DNA of 64,000 nucleotides, taken from Apiosordaria backusii. Lineage: Eukaryota; Ascomycota; Sordariomycetes; Sordariales; Lasiosphaeriaceae. Location of the stretch: positions 638,501-702,500 of the forward strand of contig JAUKTV010000006.1 of assembly GCA_030549205.1 (NCBI GenBank), read 5' to 3'. Below, in pieces: positions 43,499 to 50,897 of the stretch. A model generated the notes under the pieces. It had not been told where the DNA came from, searched no databases, and was given only the letters and a program-made list of their open reading frames with translations. The position numbers and the translations under genes were made by a program. Position 1 is the first letter of the stretch. Every line of letters starts with the position of its first letter.

Positions 43499-44076
43499 TC
43501 ATTGACCATTCCGGGCCGAGATGTTTTCACTGCTGGGGCGTGTCCGAATTGTGAGGTCATGCATCTGTCGTGGTGGGGATTGGGGTCTTGATGTGTCTGA
43601 AGGAGACTGGTGTGAGTCTTGAGCCTCCATCTGAGTGTTGCCTGTCTGCCCCCCTGCGCTACGCCCACCATAACTCTGCCTACGTAGTTGCTGCCAGAAT
43701 CTCCACTCGGCTTGATCTCCTTGTACATTTGTGCTGACGTTTGGCGGTTCCTCAGAGCAATCTTCGCAAGCACCTGGTGAGGGGCTTAGTGGCCGTGATG
43801 GTGACGGGGTTGACGGCAATATGTACAGTGGTGATGGGGGGATTCGATGATCGGTCCTGGCGGATGACCATGATTGCTTTGCGCAGCTTGCGATGGTGGC
43901 CGGTTTGTCCGAGGACGGCCAGATCTCCTGCGCTTCAAAATGGCTCGGTACTGACGCGGCCGAACCTTCAGATTCTGTGCTTCTTGCCCGCCAGCAGTCC
44001 ACGGCCCGGTGAAGCCATACGACGCTTGCCTCAACGCGTTCAGTCTCTCCTCTACTTGGGCCTTTTCCATTTCCAT
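43499..44076 (-). CDS. Unknown basic protein with a His/Cys cluster (5' end unresolved)
   Basis: No family is recognised. Two exons (43827-44076 and 43499-43773) join through a 53-nt intron (GTACAT donor, CACTAAG branch, CACCAG acceptor) to give 174 residues. The joined sequence reads ESPHHHC|ACEDCSEEP, placing His residues beside three cysteines, a possible metal site. The N-terminal part is helical (MEMEKAQVEERLNALRQASYG) and then Arg/Lys-rich. The later part includes AEWRFWQQLRRQSYG and a Ser/Pro-rich tail. The frame is open for some residues upstream of the Met at 44076, up to a TAA at about 44126, so another 5' exon is likely. Confidence 0.4.
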
Positions 44077-44471
44077 GATGTGGATTTGGGCAATGACGGA
44101 GTCATGGATGCCTTTGGTGATCGGTTACTTGCGATGTGGCGGCCCCAAAACGTGGGTGTGGCGAGCTGAGGAGGACAGAGGATGGACTGGAGTTGGAAGG
44201 GGGCATCGTGGGCGACATAACCTCCTGACGAGAACAAAGACGTCGCTGTATTTCACAGCGGGGATTCCGGTTACTATTCCCGCTTTTAGGGGCAAACACC
44301 GGCGCCAGGGAGTCGGAATGGTCCCCGAGGACAAAGAACCGGCCGGACAATTGGGTCCAAGGAGGCTCATGTGTACGGCATTTGCCGCGAAGCGAAACGT
44401 GTGCTTTGGATGTTGACTTACCGGATCGGGGTGGTTCGGTCCGAAATGCTGGAATGGTGTGAGAATTTTCC

Positions 44472-45611
44472 TCACTCAGGGCCTTTCAGCTCTACCCACA
44501 AGGGGACATGATCACTGGGTCCTCTTTCTTGAGGAGAGTCTAATATCCCTGTGCCGAGGATACGGCCTTCATCCCAAAGCCTTTTGGAAACCAGTATCAG
44601 GTCTACCCTGTCACAACTGCTTCCCCAATGTGCTGTGCGGGGGTGGTAGGTATATCTTCTCTCAGCCCCATGAAGAGCGCGAAAGATGTCAACTGCATCA
44701 AAGCAGGCTTTCTTTTCGTTGTTGGTTGTCACATACGCCTGGGCTCTCTCGTTATCTTCTTCGCCAAAGAACTTGGTATTGAAGTCGGCTCTGTTGAGAC
44801 AGTGCTGGGTTGGGTAGGTTCTGAGATTCGGATGGCCATCCAAAACACCGCGTGCAATGTTGAGATCGCCGGCAACGACCACATTGTAGCCTTGCGCCTC
44901 GAGGGCAAGACACTCATCGCGCAGGCGAGAGTGGAAGGCGATCTTGTGGTCGTGTCGTGTTCCTACAACCTTGCCAGTTGCTGGGGAGCGGTAGGGGGAA
45001 GAGGTACCGTTGACTGCATAGATGTTGATGAGGGCAAGTGGTCTGTCCTGTTCAGTCCCTTGCTTGAGCTCGACAATGTTCACCCGGCCTTCGAGGTCCC
45101 AGTCGACTTCACGCGTACGAGCAACATGGTTCCTGGCAAAGTCTTTTCGCAAGATGGCACCGACCCCGTAAAGCTTTCCTTGAAATCCTCTAACATTGTA
45201 TTTGTCGCGAGGCAGGACTGTATCGAGGGTGTAAGTTCGTTCATCGGATAGTTCATCGCTGGTGCTCAGTGGGGTGTTGAGGGTTGTGAGCAGAGATGCC
45301 ACAGTTTTGGCATCACCCTGCTTGATCTTGAGTTCCTGCAAAAACAAAACCTCTGGCCAGCTGTGACGGGACAAGAAGGCGCGCAGCGAGTTGGTTACTG
45401 TTACGCGTTTTGTCTGGGGTGGGCTTACTCGCCCTGTGGCAGGGCTGGTAGGCTTGAAGAAGGTCGTGATTTTGGAAGTGGTGGGCGGAAGAAAAGCGTC
45501 AACGCCGTTGATATTCCATGAGAAGACTCGAAGAGACTGTGTCTTGTTCTCGGAATCCTGTGGCACCAACTTTCTCCGTTTGAGTGGTGGCGGGCTTATG
45601 TCGCGCGTCAT
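44472..45611 (-). CDS. AP endonuclease / exonuclease III-like DNA repair enzyme
   Basis: The enzyme belongs to the exonuclease III class of endonuclease/exonuclease/phosphatase folds, which cut DNA 5' of abasic sites. Motifs: LRVFSWNINGVDAFL, EVLFLQELKI (metal-binding Glu), LALINIYAVNG, NVVVAGDLNIA (catalytic Asp/Asn), DAVDIFRALHG, and CDRVDLILVSKRL to the terminal SDHVPLWVELK (catalytic Asp-His). I start at the ATG at 45611 (MTRDISPPPLKRRKL, a nuclear-signal-like head), giving 379 residues. In-frame ATGs at 45659 and 45719 would add a basic, possibly mitochondrial, leader. It lacks the C-terminal zinc finger and PCNA motif of typical Apn2, so it is a compact form. The intronless frame is uninterrupted. 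Confidence 0.85.
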   Translation of the reverse strand: MTRDISPPPLKRRKLVPQDSENKTQSLRVFSWNINGVDAFLPPTTSKITTFFKPTSPATGRVSPPQTKRVTVTNSLRAFLSRHSWPEVLFLQELKIKQGDAKTVASLLTTLNTPLSTSDELSDERTYTLDTVLPRDKYNVRGFQGKLYGVGAILRKDFARNHVARTREVDWDLEGRVNIVELKQGTEQDRPLALINIYAVNGTSSPYRSPATGKVVGTRHDHKIAFHSRLRDECLALEAQGYNVVVAGDLNIARGVLDGHPNLRTYPTQHCLNRADFNTKFFGEEDNERAQAYVTTNNEKKACFDAVDIFRALHGAERRYTYHPRTAHWGSSCDRVDLILVSKRLWDEGRILGTGILDSPQERGPSDHVPLWVELKGPE

Positions 45612-45867
45612 ATCTGAAAAGCTTCTTCCATAATTGTGTACCCATCTTAACCTCCTCATCTCTTCAAATCGTTGGCATTTGGAAACCCATGAGAAAGTGA
45701 TCTCGTTGAAGGGGTTCATCCCATGACGTCATTGGATTTCGACAAGGTACCCCGCCAAAGAGATTCAGTGAGCAAGAGCCCAACCCCACCACACCCACAA
45801 AGAATTTTCCAATTATGAGGCAGTCTTTCTTCCCCTCTAACAACTATCCTTGTCGGAAGCCATCCTA

Positions 45868-45959
45868 TCGGGTATGGTGTAGCGGTAACATCGTTGACTC
45901 TCACTTCTCAGAAGTGTCTGTTCTCTCAACAGCCCCGGGTTCGACTCCCGGTATCCGAG
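45868..45959 (+). tRNA. tRNA-Glu (anticodon CUC) with intron
   Basis: Acceptor stem TCGGGTA/TATCCGA, anticodon stem GTTGA/TCAAC with anticodon CTC, and T arm CCGGG-TTCGACT-CCCGG. A 21-nt intron (45904-45924) follows position 37, the standard eukaryotic site. The length is 92 nt with the discriminator base. Confidence 0.9.
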
Positions 45960-46044
45960 TCCATATTTTTGTCTTTTCTTCTTCTTTGTTTCTCTTGTCA
46001 GCATTCTTCTTCCCACTCTCCTATCCAACACCCCATCCAACACA

Positions 46045-46137
46045 GCCTGATTAGCTCAGCTGGTTAGAGCGTCGTACTAATACTGGTGACAGTACATAGT
46101 AATGCGAAGGTCAACAGTTCAATCCTGTTATTGGGCA
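46045..46137 (+). tRNA. tRNA-Ile (anticodon AAU) with intron
   Basis: Acceptor stem GCCTGAT/ATTGGGC (two wobble pairs), D arm GCTC/GAGC, anticodon stem TCGTA/TGCGA with anticodon AAT, and T arm AACAG-TTCAATC-CTGTT. A 19-nt intron (46083-46101) follows position 37. It lies 85 nt after the tRNA-Glu gene on the same strand. The wobble-rich stems are weaker than in a typical tRNA-Ile copy. Confidence 0.8.
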
Positions 46138-47367
46138 TCGGAATACATATCAAAGTATCCATCTCTTTTTGGACTTCGTCCAGTCTTCTTTTTTGTTATT
46201 ATTTACGCGCTGATGCTTCATCCAGCTCGACACCTTGCTGTCTCTCCTGGTTGCATGCTGTCCACGAGATTAGCCAGAATGGATTTGCTGGCTGCTCACC
46301 TGGCATTTCGCCACGCCCACACACAGATCTGGCTTCGCTCTGAACAAGCTGCAGGAAACTGCCTTGGGAGATGGCTTGGCTATTGGCGACGGATGGTTCG
46401 GTTCTGACTGGTCGATATAACCATTCCGGTGATCTCAAGATTGATTATGGCTCGGCACCCCAACAAAGTGGAAGTGGTGGATATTGAAACAGCATCTACC
46501 TCTCCAGACAACAACCGTCTGCACTCGATGGGCCGCACACTGAGAAGGAAACTCAAAACACCGTTCGATCACGCGGCGTAGCTCAGAGGACAGGGCTCTC
46601 GGCGCCGCGAATACCACGAGCTTTCATCACCAGAGCCGCAGGCCCCTAGCCCGGGATCATCGCACACGAGTGGGTTTGTGGTAGAACCATACCACCAGCC
46701 AACCTGGACACCACAAGAAGTTCGCTACAGACACACAGCTCCGATGCCATACCCAGCAGTGGGTTAGTTATCCAGCCCCTCCTATGGGAGCTCGTCATTT
46801 TCCGTTATACCCATGAGCGAGTGGCTGGATACATCAACAGTATTACTGTGAAGGCAATATATTGATTTGTCGGCAAGAGCCGAAATGCGGGGACGGTTGT
46901 GCCCCTTTTTACCCCCTTTTCCCTGGCCCCCAAAACGGCAAAAGGCTGCAGATCAATTAGCCTAGACTCTGAACCGCTGTATGCGGCTTATGGATCTTAC
47001 TTTTCATACATGATAATCTGGAGCTGCAGCTTTTGTCAATACTCCGATTCCGATTCCGCAAGCGACCCTGGGGAAGTCATCATAGGGGGCAGGGTTCTGT
47101 AAGTTTGGTACGAGGAGAAAAAGCATTCGGCAGGTTCCCTATTGGTGGGTTAGCTCGGAGTATTTACCATGATGAGATGCTGCTTTGGCTGTAAGGGGAA
47201 GCTGTAGGGTGAGCCAAGAGGATACTTGATGCTTGTAATATCAGTCGTCCGTTACTGGTCCGCTGAAGCACCAGGCAGCTACCATAGCAGCATATAACCA
47301 CTCTTCCGACCTCAATTTGTGCTTCTTTCCTTCCAGCCGCACCCTTGTTGCTGGACGTCCCAACGCA
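46138..47367. other. Intergenic upstream of the secreted binding protein
   Basis: About 1.2 kb with no supportable gene. A short tRNA-like piece at 46573-46610 is discussed under rejected items. CATATAA near 47289 could act as the TATA box of the next gene. Confidence 0.5.
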
Positions 47368-48375
47368 ATGGCACGGCTCTCCTTTCTCCTACCCCTCTTG
47401 GGGCTTCTGGCAACTCCCGCTCCGGCAGCTCTCACCATTTCTGCGGCCCTAAACGTCATCGAATACACTCCCCTCCTCACCACCTCCGAAGACTACTACA
47501 ACTCCTCCGCCGTCTTCATCAACGGCGGCGTCGCCACTTTGGTGCGCAACTCCTCCATCGACCTCGGAGCCAACGCCGAAACCCAGGCCCTCCGCAACTA
47601 CGCCAACAACACCTCCCTCCGCATCATCTGGAACATTGCTGAAGTTCCTTACCGCCTAGTTGCCAACCGCGCAGCTGGCATATCCTCTCTGTCCGATCTC
47701 AAAGGGAAACGAGTCGGCACAATAAACGGCACATCAGCCGGCTACTTCGTCGAACAGCTCCTCAAAACCGTCGGCCTCCAGTACGGTGATTACCAAACCG
47801 TCCCGGGCAACATCTGCCATGAGGCGCCCTGCGCCAACAGGACCTTTCCGGATCTGCTGGCAAAAGGGGAGATTGACGCGTTTGGTATCTGGGAACCTAC
47901 CCTGCAGCTGGGGATTGACGCACTTCCCAAGGGGCAGGCGGTTGTTTTTCAGGATCGGAAGGTTTACCGCGAGATTTACAACTTGCACTCTACCAAGGAG
48001 AAGCTGGCGGATAAGAAGAAGAGGAGGGAGATTGTGGTTTTCTTGAAGGATTTGATCAAGGCGCAGAGGGTGTTTGAGGATGAGCCGGAGAAGGTTTATG
48101 CGAGGGTTTCGGCGGCGGTGAATGTGAGTGTGCCGTTGCTGGAGAAGGTGTGGAGGGTGCATGATTGGAGTGGGGGGATACCGAGGGATTTGGTGGATGT
48201 GTTGGAGGAGGAGGAGAAGTATATTGCGAGGGTGGACAACAGGACGGCGAGCAGAAGGGAGCATGTGGCGAAGATGGTAGATAGGAGTGTGCTCAAGGAG
48301 GCGTTGGCGCTGCTGAGAAAAGAGAAAGGGCATGGTCACGGACGTGGACGTGGACGTGGACGTGGTGGGAACTGA
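47368..48375 (+). CDS. Secreted NMT1/SsuA-like substrate-binding protein
   Basis: The intronless 335-residue frame begins at the ATG at 47368 with a signal peptide (MARLSFLLPLLGLLATPAPA). The body resembles type-II periplasmic binding proteins of the SsuA/TauA/NMT1-THI5 group. It has an N-terminal lobe (GGVATLVRNSSIDLGANAETQALR), a hinge (IIWNIAEVPYRLVANRAAGISSLSDLKGKRVGTINGTSAGYFVEQLL), and a second lobe (FPDLLAKGEIDAFGIWEPTLQLGIDALPKG). The C-terminal helices end in an HGHGRGRGRGRGG tail. Bacterial relatives deliver sulphonates or nitrate to ABC importers. A secreted fungal protein has no such partner here, so its ligand and role are unknown. Possible N-glycosylation sites (NSS, NNTS, NGT) fit secretion. 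Confidence 0.8.
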   Translation: MARLSFLLPLLGLLATPAPAALTISAALNVIEYTPLLTTSEDYYNSSAVFINGGVATLVRNSSIDLGANAETQALRNYANNTSLRIIWNIAEVPYRLVANRAAGISSLSDLKGKRVGTINGTSAGYFVEQLLKTVGLQYGDYQTVPGNICHEAPCANRTFPDLLAKGEIDAFGIWEPTLQLGIDALPKGQAVVFQDRKVYREIYNLHSTKEKLADKKKRREIVVFLKDLIKAQRVFEDEPEKVYARVSAAVNVSVPLLEKVWRVHDWSGGIPRDLVDVLEEEEKYIARVDNRTASRREHVAKMVDRSVLKEALALLRKEKGHGHGRGRGRGRGGN

Positions 48376-48419
48376 GATATTATGTAAATTGCTATCTGCA
48401 AGAGAAAAGAACGACCGGA

Positions 48420-49406
48420 TCAACTAGTATTAGCAGGGGGTTTGTCCGCTTGAGTCGGCGTAATCGAAGTAGGATCAACCACCCCCTCCAACCAAGTCCT
48501 AAAGTCATTTACTGCCTGGACATCGTGTTCCTTTGACGAGACTTTGAGCTCTCCGTCATACGACATCCTAAACTTCTTCCCAAACGGCAAGCACTTGCTG
48601 AACTCCACCAACACCGCTCTGACCCCCTTGCCATTCTCCCCTCGCCCAACAACAATGTTCTCCGCCCGGATATTATTATGCGCCTGGCCCAGCTGATGCA
48701 GCCTTCTGACTACGCTTCCCAAACCCTTCACAAATGACTCGACCTCAATCTCATTCTTCTTGCCCCTTTCCTTCACCTCGGCCAGGTACTCCAAGAGGGT
48801 AAATGGGTGCTTATCAAACACCAATCCCGTGATTCTTCCTCTCCTGGTCCGCACCCCGTGATAGCGTATCATATTCTCATGCCCATGCTGCGCCAACTGC
48901 TGCAAAATCACCGCCTCTCTCAGCAACATTGCCTGCTGCTGTTCCGCCCTGTCCTTGTCCTTTAGGTTGAAATTCAAGAGATTAGGCCGGCGGATGAAGT
49001 AAGCTCCTGTCTCTGAGTCTTCGGGGGGTGAGTCAGGGGCGATTATGAGCGCCATGAGTGGTTTCCCCGGCATGAGGGGGTAGATGAGGTCATCGGGGAT
49101 TCGCTGAAGATGAGATGATGATTCGAGGATCACGGAGGGGGTGAGTGACGAGGAGGGGAGGGGGAGGGTGCCGATGTAGCATTCATCCGTGGAGGGGGTG
49201 AAGTAAGTGAAGGTGGTGGAGGGACCAGAAGAGAAGTCTTCGGTGATGTGGTGGATATTTAACTCATTGCGGGAGGGCAGACGGCGAATGCTTGTGTCGC
49301 TTGGGGGGCTCAGATGAAGCTTTTGATGGGCCGCGGCAGAGGGGTTGCCATCTCGGTGATTGCTGCTGCCAGAAGCAGATTCAAACTTGGAGTCGTTGAC
49401 GGTCAT
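48420..49406 (-). CDS. Predicted pseudokinase
   Basis: The intronless 328-residue protein has a protein-kinase-like fold in its C-terminal two-thirds. The alpha-C-like segment is LLREAVILQQLAQHGHENMIRYHGV, and the hinge is GLVFDKHPFTLLEYLAEV. The catalytic loop reads LHQLGQAHNNIRAENIVVG, where the catalytic Asp (HxD/HND) is Asn. The DFG-equivalent reads VLVEFSKC, so the metal-binding Asp is also lost. A Ser/Pro-rich N-terminal region (about residues 1-90) precedes it. Two lost catalytic aspartates predict no phosphotransfer; ATP binding or scaffolding is possible. Its stop is 44 nt from that of the convergent secreted binding protein. Confidence 0.75.
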   Translation of the reverse strand: MTVNDSKFESASGSSNHRDGNPSAAAHQKLHLSPPSDTSIRRLPSRNELNIHHITEDFSSGPSTTFTYFTPSTDECYIGTLPLPSSSLTPSVILESSSHLQRIPDDLIYPLMPGKPLMALIIAPDSPPEDSETGAYFIRRPNLLNFNLKDKDRAEQQQAMLLREAVILQQLAQHGHENMIRYHGVRTRRGRITGLVFDKHPFTLLEYLAEVKERGKKNEIEVESFVKGLGSVVRRLHQLGQAHNNIRAENIVVGRGENGKGVRAVLVEFSKCLPFGKKFRMSYDGELKVSSKEHDVQAVNDFRTWLEGVVDPTSITPTQADKPPANTS

Positions 49407-50897
49407 CTTGTCAGACTTGATGGTGTTGATTCTTGGGGCTGCTGAGACTGGTCGCGGGGTTCAACGGCATGATCCTCCTCACTTTGATCATGGATCCAAA
49501 TCCCGTCAGACGCTGTAGACCAATTACTTAGGTAGGTAGGTAAGGCAAGTACAAGTAGAGCTTTAAGCGAGCCCCAAAACAATGCCGTGTGGAGTCCCGG
49601 TGGGCTGGGAACTTTTCAAGTTTCTTTGTCTCAGTGACTTGGAAGCTGTCAGGAAATGATGATGAGTGGTGTTGGGAGACAATAGGGCTCTATCATACAC
49701 TAGACTCACCGCATATTACTCAATAAGTTAAAAATTTAACTAGCGCCTCGGCAACGGCGATCACTAAACCTAAAATCGTAAGTGGAATCCTGTTCGCTTG
49801 CTAAAAGCCATCACGAGGCTGGCTGGAGAAAGCAAGGGAGGAGATAACATGGGTCCTGGTGTATGTCGACATCCGGAATTTGTCTAACTTATTTCCAGGT
49901 AGGTTAAAAGTGGCCTTTCTGATACTCGAAGGATCATTGTGGTGATTACCGGGATGCATTTCATGATATTGTACTGTACCAATGATCACTTATATACCGG
50001 CATCCCATGAACCCTAACCCTCATCAGCTGCAACTATTACACTACATCAGGTAGCTATGAGAAAGCCTCCATCATGGCCAAAAGGGATTCTGGACGGTAC
50101 CGGGTGCGATTTGAAGGAGGTATTGATCCAACTGGGATGGGAACGGGGTTGCCATTTAACCCTCTCACATATCACCAAAGGCAAGTGGCCGTGTCGTGGA
50201 CCGAAATATAGGTATAACCAAGGTAAAGTCTTGAAATGCCACATACACGTTGCAAGATAGTCGATAGGCCCTAAAACGTAGTTGACGGAGCCGAAACACG
50301 GTTGTGTCAACTCTTCAAATACAGTTGGAGCGCATGTTTGTCGTAATTCCTACCTACCTTACATATTCGGATGTATAGCAGTCCCTCTCCTTTTGTTCAC
50401 GACGGAGGTAAGGTACCTGCCTTATGCAACTGCGATCCTAGGAATTACTTGAGGTATACGTATTACCATCCACGACATCATCACTTGTGTCCACATAAGG
50501 TAGGTATCATGTGCATGCTTCGCAAGCAGTTGTTTCCGAAACCATGACTCCATTTTTGTGCTAATTACGAGTAAAAGAATGACGGCTGTCCCCCCAACCC
50601 CTTTCCTCTTTCCTTCGGCACCTGCCCATATTATTAACGGCGGGGGAAACCTATGTGCTCCTCGAATCCTCAAATATCACTTTTTTGCCCAAACTCCCCA
50701 TCTTCTCGCATCCAAACCCCTAAAAACCATAAAACCACCGCAACGCCGCGCTTTCTTGAATCGAACCCTAAAGCTGCCGAAAATGCTGCCGGAGAGAATG
50801 ATGATGCAAAGCAAGATTGTATGTGAATAGGTAACGGTGTAGAGTCGGAGGGCTAAGCCGAGAGTAAAACACGATGATAGAAGTGTTGGCATGTCGA
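49407..50897. other. Intergenic with clustered TAGGTA/TACCTA motifs
   Basis: About 1.5 kb with no supportable gene. It contains many short GGTAGGTA or TACCTACC elements (near 49531, 49895, 50048, 50350, 50409 and 50500). It covers the pseudokinase promoter and the RNA ligase 3' flank. Confidence 0.5.

Noticed and set aside
46573..46640. A third tRNA gene near the Glu/Ile pair (GCGGCGTAGCTCAGAGG start)
   Set aside because: It has a D-arm-like start but no anticodon stem-loop or T arm at the right spacing.
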